Source of the DNA: an uncultured Campylobacter sp.
GTDB lineage: Bacteria; Campylobacterota; Campylobacteria; Campylobacterales; Campylobacteraceae
NCBI RefSeq assembly: GCF_938045535.1
Contig: NZ_CALIMQ010000215.1
Span: forward strand, 1 to 7,071
Reading direction: 5' to 3'
DNA: 7,071 nt
Under the pieces are notes generated by a model. It saw only the letters and a list, made by a program, of their open reading frames with translations, did no database searches and was not told where the DNA came from. This document shows positions 1 to 6,047 of this stretch, in pieces. The first letter of the stretch is position 1. Each line of letters begins with the position of its first letter. The translations under genes and the position numbers were made by a program.

Positions 1-1
1 A

Positions 2-562
2 GATGAGTTTACGACTAACTTTCAAAGTAGAAGGCTAGCCAATGAGCTAATCGTCTTATTTGATATGGGCGAAAAATCTCAATATGGAAACGATTACTTT
101 GATAATTCGCTTAAGATAGCCGATTATGAAAACGATGTAAAGCTTTCAGAAGTTAAAAGCTTTTTAGCTTCAAAAGGAGCTGCGCCGTTACGCGTTTATG
201 AGCGCGCAGTTAAGAGTAGCGGGAAAAATAAGTTTAAAAGATATTCGGGCAGGCTAAACGCCGAAGTCGTTTCTCTCGTTCCTTTCGATACCCAATTTAG
301 AAAAGCGCAAAAGAACTGTTTTGATGGCACTTCCCTATGCTTATTTAACGAATTTCCTTTGCTAACCGAAACGGATGTCGAGGGCGACATTACTTCTATG
401 ATGATCAACTTTGTTGAGGTTAAGGCGGCTTTTAATAACTATCAAGATGGTTTTACGCCAGTAAAGATTACCATCCATACTGCAACTTACACTGGAGCAA
501 AGCTCAACGCTATCTTAAGTAAAATTCCGAAAAAAGCATTTGAAAATAATGAGTTAAACTAA
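2..562 (+). CDS. Unrecognised protein, 3' part of gene (5' end outside window)
   Basis: The frame is open from base 2 to a TAA at 560-562, giving 186 visible residues. The first in-frame ATG (65) has no ribosome binding site and the frame continues upstream of it, so the gene most likely starts before the window. I do not recognise the family. The visible part is soluble: no signal peptide, no membrane segment, mixed charge. The first half is rich in Lys, Asp and Tyr, with a basic stretch near KNKFKRYSGR. The second half has alternating hydrophobic beta-like segments (EVVSLVPF, MMINFVEVKAAF, VKITIHTATYTG) and ends in a Lys-rich helix, so a small alpha/beta fold is plausible. No Cas motif is present. 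It is separated from the CRISPR genes by 280 non-coding bases and a gene remnant, so a functional link is not supported. Coding status is fairly secure; function is unknown. Confidence 0.7.
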   Translation, partial: DEFTTNFQSRRLANELIVLFDMGEKSQYGNDYFDNSLKIADYENDVKLSEVKSFLASKGAAPLRVYERAVKSSGKNKFKRYSGRLNAEVVSLVPFDTQFRKAQKNCFDGTSLCLFNEFPLLTETDVEGDITSMMINFVEVKAAFNNYQDGFTPVKITIHTATYTGAKLNAILSKIPKKAFENNELN

Positions 563-634
563 ATAAGAGAGTCTGATGAATGAGGTAGAATGGATCAATA
601 AATACGGCTTTTGCTAGGAATGGTTTTAGGTAGT

Positions 635-679
635 GAGGAATTCGGTTAGAATTTCCCCTATCTAGGGGATTGGTTCCTC
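635..679. repeat. Nested inverted repeat; CRISPR-repeat-like or operator-like palindrome
   Basis: The inner palindrome is TCCCCTA (654-660), a TC centre, then TAGGGGA (663-669), with 7 complementary positions per arm. An outer pair GAGGAA (635-640) and TTCCTC (674-679) is also exactly complementary. In RNA the inner arms could form at least a 5-bp GC-rich stem with a 6-base loop. There is no following T-run, so this is not a typical rho-independent terminator. The segment 645-676 (starting GTTAGAATTT, ending GGGGATTGGTTC) is similar in layout to many CRISPR repeats, which often have a central GC-rich palindrome and end in GATTGAAAC. Only one copy exists here. An operator for a dimeric regulator is an equal alternative. 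Confidence 0.45.
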
Positions 680-757
680 TTTGCACCCAAAATTTTCAAT
701 CTACCCTCCCCTGATTTAATTAAAATTTCCCTCTCATTTTTCAAAGTTTCCCCTTGG

Positions 758-790
758 CTGACAGAATCTGACACTATGGCTCACTATAAT
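758..790 (+). promoter_or_regulatory. Candidate sigma70-type promoter upstream of the exported ORF remnant
   Basis: A perfect TATAAT sits at 785-790, the strongest -10 match in the gap, and would start a transcript near 797. Upstream, CTGACA (a 5/6 match to the -35 consensus) occurs twice, at 758-763 and 768-773. The spacings are 21 and 11 bases, so neither is ideal. Campylobacter promoters depend mainly on the -10 box and a T-rich upstream tract, so the weak -35 is not disqualifying. Transcription would enter the truncated ORF and, with no visible terminator before 1141, could continue into the cas operon. Confidence 0.45.
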
Positions 791-800
791 TGCGCTCAAA

Positions 801-823
801 CTCGGAGGTAAAACGCCTACGAG
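801..823 (+). other. Small hairpin in the predicted 5' leader
   Basis: CTCG (801-804) pairs with CGAG (820-823). After one mismatch, AGG (806-808) pairs with CCT (816-818), leaving an A-rich loop. It lies between the predicted transcription start and the AAGGGAG ribosome binding site (831-837) and does not mask that site. It may be a stabilising leader stem or chance. Confidence 0.25.
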
Positions 824-842
824 ATCAATTAAGGGAGTTGTA

Positions 843-1094
843 ATGAAAAAGATTGTGTTGTCGCTAGCAGCGGCTGGAGCTATGAGTGGCGCTTTGGCGC
901 AAGAGGTGCCGAATTTAGCCAATATCGCGCCGAGCAATTACGGCTCGTACGTCCCTACGCTTGATTTTTACATCAAAGGCAAGGATATAACGGACAATAT
1001 GTCTTTTGCGGTAGGACTAGACAATAAATTCGGGCTAGCTCGAGGCGTCGCTTCGGCTAGTTTATTTTGCGTAATTTTTCAAAAAATAATTTAA
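843..1094 (+). pseudogene. N-terminal remnant of an exported (probably outer-membrane) protein
   Basis: The start is well supported: AAGGGAG lies at 831-837, 5 bases before ATG, downstream of a good -10 box. Residues 1-20 form a textbook Sec signal peptide: MKK, a hydrophobic Ala/Gly/Leu core, and an ALA-Q site suggesting signal peptidase I cleavage after Ala19. The mature part (Gln20 to about Arg67) has alternating beta-strand-like segments with aromatic residues (YVPTLDFYIKG, MSFAVGLDNKFGLARG), like the first strands of an outer-membrane barrel. Only 83 residues are encoded. The last roughly 14 (SLFCVIFQKII region) are hydrophobic, Cys-containing and encoded by AT-rich DNA unlike the preceding codons. 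I infer that the original gene was broken around 1045-1065 and replaced by the DNA carrying the cas operon. The exact family is not recognised. A genuine small secreted protein cannot be excluded. Confidence 0.55.
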
Positions 1095-1106
1095 GTTTAG
1101 TTGCAA

Positions 1107-1112
1107 TAAAAT
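1107..1112 (+). promoter_or_regulatory. Possible -10 box (TAAAAT) of the cas operon
   Basis: TAAAAT lies 28 bases before the cas10 ATG, behind T-rich sequence at about 1060-1080, which is the usual upstream context of Campylobacter promoters. A transcript starting near 1119 would have a leader of about 20 bases holding the ribosome binding site. No convincing -35 box is visible. Read-through from the 785-790 promoter is the alternative. Confidence 0.3.
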
Positions 1113-1129
1113 TTCAAAAATATAACACG

Positions 1130-1136
1130 AAGGAGG
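1130..1136 (+). promoter_or_regulatory. Strong ribosome binding site of cas10
   Basis: AAGGAGG, a full match to the anti-Shine-Dalgarno core, ends 4 bases before the ATG at 1141. It fixes the cas10 start and shows that the HD-less N-terminus is real, because no in-frame coding sequence connects upstream. Confidence 0.8.
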
Positions 1137-1140
1137 CAAT

Positions 1141-2727
1141 ATGGCTAAATACCTATACGGTGCAAGTATCCAGGGTATACAAGAGTATATTTACGCCACG
1201 AACAAGCTGCAAGAGATCATCGGTGCCAGCGAAATAATAGACTCGCTCGGACAAAAATTTAATGACAAGCAAGAGAGCAAGGGCGCGATATTTGGCGTCT
1301 TCGACGAACTAAGGGCGAACGGCTTAGTAGAGCAAATTTTGCTTAATGCCGCGGGAAATTTTAGAGCGATCGTAGATGGCGAGGAAAATTTAAAAAAGAT
1401 CGTCAGGGATCTGCCTAAAAAGATAATGCAAAATGCTTACGGCATTACCATCTCTCAGGCTACCGCTCCTTATAACGGCAACGACTACGGAACGGCATCG
1501 AAAGAGCTCGAACGAAAGCTAAAAACTCAGCGCAACCGCCCGAGCTTGCCGCTTGATATGAGTATAAATTTTATGGCTCTTGCGCCCAAAACGGCGCGAC
1601 CTATCGTAAAATTTGATGACGATGATGCATTATTAGACATTTCGTCCGTTCAAAAGAGAGAAGCGCACGGAAGATGGTTTAAGAGGCACCCGGGAGCTAA
1701 GGAATTAAAAGAATTTAGCCAAATTTCAAATAAGAAAAATAAACTAGCCGTTATCCACGCAGATGGCAATGGGCTTGGTGTATTAGTTAAAAATTTGATT
1801 GGAGTCGTAAAAAAGAGCGATGATACTGGAGCTATAGCTAGATTTTCGCAGGCGCTTGATAAAGCGACAAAAGATGCATTTACCAATGCCAAAGTAAAAA
1901 CAAAAGTCGCTCTTGGAAAAGATGATCTAAAGATAAAAGCGCTAATTTTAAGCGGCGACGATATGACGGCGATTTGCGATGCGGATATAGCGTTAGAATT
2001 TACTAAAAATTTCATAGAGGAATTTGAGAAGGAAACGGACAATAAAAAGCGCGATATAGAGAAAAAACTCACGATGTGCGCGGGGATTGCCTATTGTAAC
2101 GAAAAATTCCCGTTCCATTATGCGGCAGCTCTAGCTGAGGAGCTTTGCGGTGCCGCAAAAAAGCACAGCAAAGATCGCTACGTAAACGATGCCGAAAAAG
2201 ACATAGCGCCAAGCTGCTTAATGTTTCATAACGTCCAAAGCTCGAATTTCCAAAGCTGGGATAAATTTATAAAAGATGAGCTTACGATTGGGGATAAAAA
2301 AGAAGGATGCGCGAGCGATGGCAAAAATACTAGCGAAATCAGATGCGATTTCGGACCTTATTATTTGGGCGATACGACCAAGTCAAAAAACGAGCCAAAG
2401 GTAGAAAATTTTATAAATTTAGCCGAAATTTATCGTAGTGAAAATAGCCCCAAGGGCAAACTGCGAGAGTGGATAAAGGAACTTGGCATAAACGATAGAT
2501 TAGCCAAAGTTATGCTAGATAGAATAAATGAGATGTTAGAAAATAGGGGCAAATTTGATGAGGTCCTGAAGGCTCTTTACGGCGAGTTGTCGTGCGGAAA
2601 TTTGATTTTAGAAAAGGACGGGGCGCAAAAAACGCCGATTTACGACGTGTTGCAATTTCTCTCCGTTACTTCGGGTGCGGAAAATAAAAAAGTGGAGGGC
2701 AAAAATGACGATAAATTACGAGCTTAA
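1141..2727 (+). CDS. cas10: Cas10, large subunit of a type III (III-D-like) CRISPR effector, lacking the HD domain
   Basis: Cas10 is the signature subunit of type III complexes. Its palm domains can make cyclic oligoadenylate when target RNA is bound. The protein starts directly in palm 1 (about residues 1-105; YLYGASIQGIQEY, then NKLQEIIGASEII), so the N-terminal HD nuclease of full-length Cas10 (usually 700 or more residues) is absent. A linker spans about 106-200. Palm 2 (about 200-345) has the metal-site motif HADGNGLG (Asp208) and the cyclase motif SGDD (271-274), with both Asp kept and the first Gly changed to Ser. It continues with AGIAYCN and FPFHYAAALAEELC. Residues 395-510 are mostly helical, like domain 4. 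There is no Cys before residue 279, so a Cys4 zinc finger between the palms is missing. The 3' end overlaps the next gene by 23 bases. Identity as Cas10 is secure; cyclase activity is inferred. Confidence 0.92.
   Translation: MAKYLYGASIQGIQEYIYATNKLQEIIGASEIIDSLGQKFNDKQESKGAIFGVFDELRANGLVEQILLNAAGNFRAIVDGEENLKKIVRDLPKKIMQNAYGITISQATAPYNGNDYGTASKELERKLKTQRNRPSLPLDMSINFMALAPKTARPIVKFDDDDALLDISSVQKREAHGRWFKRHPGAKELKEFSQISNKKNKLAVIHADGNGLGVLVKNLIGVVKKSDDTGAIARFSQALDKATKDAFTNAKVKTKVALGKDDLKIKALILSGDDMTAICDADIALEFTKNFIEEFEKETDNKKRDIEKKLTMCAGIAYCNEKFPFHYAAALAEELCGAAKKHSKDRYVNDAEKDIAPSCLMFHNVQSSNFQSWDKFIKDELTIGDKKEGCASDGKNTSEIRCDFGPYYLGDTTKSKNEPKVENFINLAEIYRSENSPKGKLREWIKELGINDRLAKVMLDRINEMLENRGKFDEVLKALYGELSCGNLILEKDGAQKTPIYDVLQFLSVTSGAENKKVEGKNDDKLRA
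2694..2699 (+). promoter_or_regulatory. Ribosome binding site that fixes the cas7 start at 2705
   Basis: GGAGGG inside the 3' end of cas10 ends 5 bases before ATG 2705. The upstream in-frame ATG at 2675 has no such site and would add ten basic residues (RKIKKWRAK) foreign to the RAMP fold. The later start is therefore preferred and gives translational coupling to cas10. Confidence 0.75.
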
Positions 2728-3277
2728 ATTTTTCGACTATTGGCATGTCAGTAGTGGTCTTAGCGGTGGAGCGGCGCTTGATAGCTATGCAGTAAAAAAC
2801 TCTGCAGGCCTTCCGTATGTGCCGGGCAAAACGATAAAAGGACTTGTGCGCGAGGCAGCGGAGCTATTTTGGGATGCGAATGATATAGATAAGTGCTTTG
2901 GCTCACGAGGCGGCAAAAATAAGCAAAATAATGACAATGAGCAAAACGAAAACGACGATACTACGCAGGCGCAGTGCTATTTTAGCAGCGCTACGATAGA
3001 TGAAAAAATCGCTGCCGAAATTACGTCAAATAACTTGCAGCGCAATCTTTTTGAAATCATTTCAGCTACCAAAATCAGCGACAACGGTATCGCGGTAGAT
3101 AATTCGCTAAGAGATATAGAAGTCGTTTTGCCTATAAGTTTAAAAGGCGAGATCCAAAATGTAAGCGGCGAGATCGCTCAAAATCTAAAACGCGCGCTAG
3201 AGATGATAAAGCGGATAGGATTAAACCGTAACCGAGGCCTCGGCAGATGCGAATTTAAAGTTAAGGAGCTACGATGA
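2705..3277 (+). CDS. cas7: Single-domain Cas7 RAMP protein (Csm3-like) of the type III effector
   Basis: A backbone subunit that would bind crRNA and cut target RNA. The 190-aa product starts MTINYELKFFDYWHV, the first RAMP beta strand. Key motifs are SGLSGGAALDS (17-27), LPYVPGKTIKGLVRE (36-50), the core RAMP strand-turn-helix signature, LRDIEVVLP (135-143) and the glycine-rich C-terminal loop GLNRNRGLGRCEF (172-184). Asp26 sits where Cas7 catalytic or near-catalytic Asp residues occur, immediately before the GLP-PG segment, and is my candidate cleavage residue; an alignment is needed. Residues 67-87 are an Asn/Asp/Glu/Lys-rich, probably disordered insertion. The gene starts inside cas10 and its stop overlaps the next ATG (ATGA at 3274-3277). 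It corresponds to the Cas7 part of Cas7-5-11 in type III-Dv. Membership of the RAMP/Cas7 superfamily is secure. Confidence 0.85.
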   Translation: MTINYELKFFDYWHVSSGLSGGAALDSYAVKNSAGLPYVPGKTIKGLVREAAELFWDANDIDKCFGSRGGKNKQNNDNEQNENDDTTQAQCYFSSATIDEKIAAEITSNNLQRNLFEIISATKISDNGIAVDNSLRDIEVVLPISLKGEIQNVSGEIAQNLKRALEMIKRIGLNRNRGLGRCEFKVKELR

Positions 3278-4656
3278 GAGAGTTTAGATTTGAGATAACT
3301 TTTAAAAGTCCTATTATTTTGCAGGCAAGTTCTAACACGCAGGGCAAGATGAGCTCGCTTGATTTTATCCCAGGAAGTGCATTTTTGGGTATGGTAGCTA
3401 GTAGATATAGCGACTTTAGTGATCCTTTTAAAATTTTTCATAGCGGAGCAGTGAAATTTTGCGATGCTGCGCTGATCAAAGATGGTAAAGAATTTTTTAA
3501 AATTCCGCTTTCCTATTTTCACGAAAAGCTTGATGGCAGCAAAATTTACAATCATCACTTGTTAAGCCGCGAAGAATCTGAAAAATTTACCCAGCTAAAA
3601 CAGATGCGAAGCGGCTACATAAATGACGAAAAAAAGAAGCTTAGCATGGACCTAGATTTTTCACAAAAGAGCGCATACGATAAAATCAAAAGACGCTCTA
3701 TGGATAGTCAGATGTATGGCTACGAGGCGTTTAGGGCTGGAATGAAATGGCGATTTAGCGTTAAATTTGACGCTAACGTGCGCGAAGACGACATCAGTCG
3801 CGTAAAAGAAACACTAGAGCGCTCAACTAGGCTCGGCAAATCAAAAAGCGCCGAGTATGGGGCGGTAGAGATTAAATTTATAGGCGAAAATACGGATGAA
3901 ATCCAAAGCTTTACGCCGCCTGAGGGATATACTTTCGTTTATGCTAAATCTCGCCTTGCGCTTATTGACGAAAACGGCAATCCAAGCTACGACGTAAAAT
4001 ATATTTTGCCGAATTCAAATGAAAATAATGTCGATTACGCCAAGACGCAGATTAGAATTTCAAATTTCACCCCTTATAACGGCGCCCGTAGTACAAAAGA
4101 CTACGAGCGAGCCTGCATAAATAAAAGTAGTGTAATTGCTTTGAAAAATTTAAGTGCCGAGCAGATAGCCGCACTAAAAAACGGCGTCGGAGCGTATTTG
4201 AGCGAAGGCTTTGGCGAAGTGCTGATAAATCCGTGGTTTTTAAACGGTGGCAATGTAAAGGATAGTCCGATAGAATTCCAAAAAGAAGCGGAGACTGAGC
4301 ACTCGACTAAAGAGATACCGATACAAAGTGATTTGGCTAAATTTTTAAAACAAAAGCAGACCACGAAAGACCAGGCTCTTGAAATAGCCGAGAGGGTGGC
4401 TAATTTTATAGAAAGCCATAAAGATAAATTTGGCAAAATTTCAAAATCACAATGGGGCGCAATAAGGGCGCTTTGTAAATCAAGCGCAGATATTCAAAAA
4501 GATGTGAGTGAATTTATAGGCGAAGGTGTTGCAAAAGATAAATGGAGCGACGCAAAAGAAACGCTCCTAAAGGCTATTGAAAAAAGTAGAGACCCGCTTA
4601 AATTTGCTCTACTTTTATCAATGCAAATGCCAAGAATCACAGGAGAAAAGCAATGA
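3274..4656 (+). CDS. csx10: Csx10-like Cas5-type RAMP with helical, possibly Cas11-like C-terminal domain
   Basis: Probable Cas5-family subunit that caps the crRNA 5' handle. The start is fixed by AAGGAG (3263-3268) and the ATGA overlap with cas7. Domain 1 begins REFRFEITFKSPIIL and carries FIPGSAFLGMVASRY (31-45), the RAMP signature, and LGKSKSAEYGAVEI (187-200), a glycine-rich loop of the form seen in Csx10 proteins. A second RAMP-like half (about 220-325) ends with GAYLSEGFGEVLINPWFL (306-323). Residues about 345-460 are different: mostly alpha-helical and charged, including KISKSQWGAIRALC (388-401), with no beta-rich signature. I infer that this tail is a fused small subunit (Cas11). That would make the gene pair Cas7 plus Cas5-Cas11 the unfused equivalent of Cas7-5-11. 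The Csx10 assignment is by motif memory; the Cas11 reading is moderate. Confidence 0.75.
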   Translation: MREFRFEITFKSPIILQASSNTQGKMSSLDFIPGSAFLGMVASRYSDFSDPFKIFHSGAVKFCDAALIKDGKEFFKIPLSYFHEKLDGSKIYNHHLLSREESEKFTQLKQMRSGYINDEKKKLSMDLDFSQKSAYDKIKRRSMDSQMYGYEAFRAGMKWRFSVKFDANVREDDISRVKETLERSTRLGKSKSAEYGAVEIKFIGENTDEIQSFTPPEGYTFVYAKSRLALIDENGNPSYDVKYILPNSNENNVDYAKTQIRISNFTPYNGARSTKDYERACINKSSVIALKNLSAEQIAALKNGVGAYLSEGFGEVLINPWFLNGGNVKDSPIEFQKEAETEHSTKEIPIQSDLAKFLKQKQTTKDQALEIAERVANFIESHKDKFGKISKSQWGAIRALCKSSADIQKDVSEFIGEGVAKDKWSDAKETLLKAIEKSRDPLKFALLLSMQMPRITGEKQ

Positions 4657-6047
4657 AAAGATTTTTAGCGCACGTCATCATAGAAGCCAAAACTCCGTTA
4701 AAAGTCGGCGGCGGCAAAAATGATCTATTTTTGGATGCACCGGTGCAAAGAGATTGGAACGGCTTGCCGATGATCTTAGGCACTTCGGTTGCAGGGATTT
4801 TGCGCAGGGCGTTTGAAGATAATGCCGGCAAGGATGCCGCGAATAAAATTTTTGGAACCAAGCGCGAGGAAAAGGGTCGGGGCGGAAATGGAAAGGAAAG
4901 CAAAGACGAAAATAAACAAGAAGACGAAGATTTACTCGGCTCAAGACTAATTATCTCAAACGCTCTGTTGCTCGTTGATAAGAATAACAAGGTTTGCGAA
5001 GAGTTGCTTTTGCAAAAGAGTGAGTTTTTGCGCTATTTTAATATTTTACCAATCAGAGATCATGTAGCCATAGGCGCGAACGGCGCGGCAAAGGATGCGG
5101 GGAAATTTGACGAAGAAGTTGTATTTAAGGGCACTAGATTTAAATTCTCGCTTGAGTTTGACGGAAGCAAAAAGGAGTTCGTGGAAATTTTAAATCTACT
5201 TTACGATCCTATGCTAAGGCTTGGCGGCGGAAGCTCGAAAGGCTTTGGCTCACTTGGAATTTTAGAGATAAAATGGGGCGAGTTTGAGCCGGACAGATAC
5301 TCTAGCAGTTTAAATTTTAGCTCCGATGGATTTGCGAAATTTATGCCCGAGAGTGCAAAAGACGATAATTTGAAAAGACAAAAATTTATCAGATACGAGC
5401 TTAAAATTTCGCCAGATGATTTCTTTATGTTTGGAAGCGGATTTGGCGATAAGGACGCGGATCAAACGTCCGTGCTTGAGAGTGTGATCGACTATGAAAA
5501 TAAATGCCTTGGCAAACGTAAAATTCTAATCCCGGCAAGTTCGGTAAAAGGCGCATTATCACACCGAACAGCGTTTCATTTTAATAAAATTAATAAACAA
5601 TTCGGCGAAAAAGCCAAAGTTGGCAGTGAAAACGAAGCCGTAAGGGAAATTTTTGGCTACGAAAAGAATAAAAACGATAAAGGCGCCAAAGGTAAAATTT
5701 TAATCAGCGATTGCTTTTTAGATTACGATGAAGCAAAAGATACGAAGGTTTTTGAACACGTTAGCATCGACCGCTTCACGGGCGGAGCGATCGATAGCGC
5801 TTTGTTTCAAGAAAAAGCGGTCGCAAAAAGAGACGAATTTATAATAGAAATTTTGCTTAAAAACTACGTGTGCGGTGACAAAGAGAATGAAGCTTTTGAT
5901 AACGCCTTAGGCGCCTTTGAAGCGGCTTTAGATGACGTAGTTCAGGGGCGTTTGTCGCTTGGTGGAGCAACCACAAAAGGGTATGGATTTTTCAAAGGCA
6001 AGGTCTTAAAATACAACGAAGGACGGATCGAAAATGAAAAAGAATAA
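4653..6047 (+). CDS. Tandem double-Cas7 RAMP protein (Cas7-2x layout)
   Basis: Backbone subunit supplying two Cas7 domains in one chain. Domain 1 (about 1-210) has TPLKVGGGKNDLFLDAPV (14-31), GLPMILGTSVAGILRR (37-52), SRLIISNALL (97-106), HVAIGANGAAKDAGKF (137-152) and GGGSSKGFGSLG (191-202). Domain 2 (about 240-464) repeats the plan: FGSGFGDKDADQ (260-271), ILIPASSVKGALSHR (291-305), KILISDCFLD (348-357), HVSIDRFTGGAIDSALF (369-385) and the loop GRLSLGGATTKGYGFF (432-447). Candidate catalytic Asp residues are Asp28 in domain 1, in the same place as Asp26 of the small Cas7, and Asp266/268/270 in domain 2. Residues about 70-94 form a charged, low-complexity insertion. The start is fixed by AGGAGA (4641-4646) and an ATGA overlap; the 3' end overlaps the next gene by 14 bases. 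The two-domain RAMP reading is strong. Confidence 0.85.
   Translation: MKRFLAHVIIEAKTPLKVGGGKNDLFLDAPVQRDWNGLPMILGTSVAGILRRAFEDNAGKDAANKIFGTKREEKGRGGNGKESKDENKQEDEDLLGSRLIISNALLLVDKNNKVCEELLLQKSEFLRYFNILPIRDHVAIGANGAAKDAGKFDEEVVFKGTRFKFSLEFDGSKKEFVEILNLLYDPMLRLGGGSSKGFGSLGILEIKWGEFEPDRYSSSLNFSSDGFAKFMPESAKDDNLKRQKFIRYELKISPDDFFMFGSGFGDKDADQTSVLESVIDYENKCLGKRKILIPASSVKGALSHRTAFHFNKINKQFGEKAKVGSENEAVREIFGYEKNKNDKGAKGKILISDCFLDYDEAKDTKVFEHVSIDRFTGGAIDSALFQEKAVAKRDEFIIEILLKNYVCGDKENEAFDNALGAFEAALDDVVQGRLSLGGATTKGYGFFKGKVLKYNEGRIENEKE

Larger units (their letters stand above)
563..842. other. Non-coding gap with palindrome and promoter-like sequence
   Basis: No credible reading frame covers this 280-base stretch. 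Composition changes along it. The first 70 bases are purine-rich and unremarkable, with no hairpin plus T-run that would end the upstream gene. Next comes a nested inverted repeat (635-679), then a pyrimidine-rich, AT-rich segment in which the motif TTTCCC(C) appears at 652-658, 726-731 and 747-753. Last come promoter-like boxes and a leader hairpin before the short exported ORF at 843. Confidence 0.6.

Noticed and set aside
65..67. ATG 65 as true start of the first gene
   Set aside because: No ribosome binding site precedes it and the frame stays open to the window edge, so the gene is better read as truncated.
654..669. Rho-independent terminator of the first gene
   Set aside because: The stem is GC-rich but no T-run follows it, and it lies about 90 bases after the stop codon.
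734..937. 67-residue minus-strand reading frame over the promoter and signal peptide
   Set aside because: It overlaps a well-supported signal peptide and promoter on the plus strand; no start signals were found.
1121..1126. TATAAC as the -10 box of cas10
   Set aside because: A transcript would begin at about 1133, inside the ribosome binding site, leaving no usable leader.
1650..2072. 140-residue reading frame on the minus strand inside cas10
   Set aside because: It lies opposite the conserved palm 2 coding region, has no ribosome binding site or family signature, and its Ser/Phe/Leu-rich composition is typical of a shadow frame.
2675..2704. Earlier in-frame ATG for the small Cas7 gene
   Set aside because: It lacks a ribosome binding site and would add a basic ten-residue leader foreign to RAMP proteins, whereas GGAGGG sits at the right distance before 2705.
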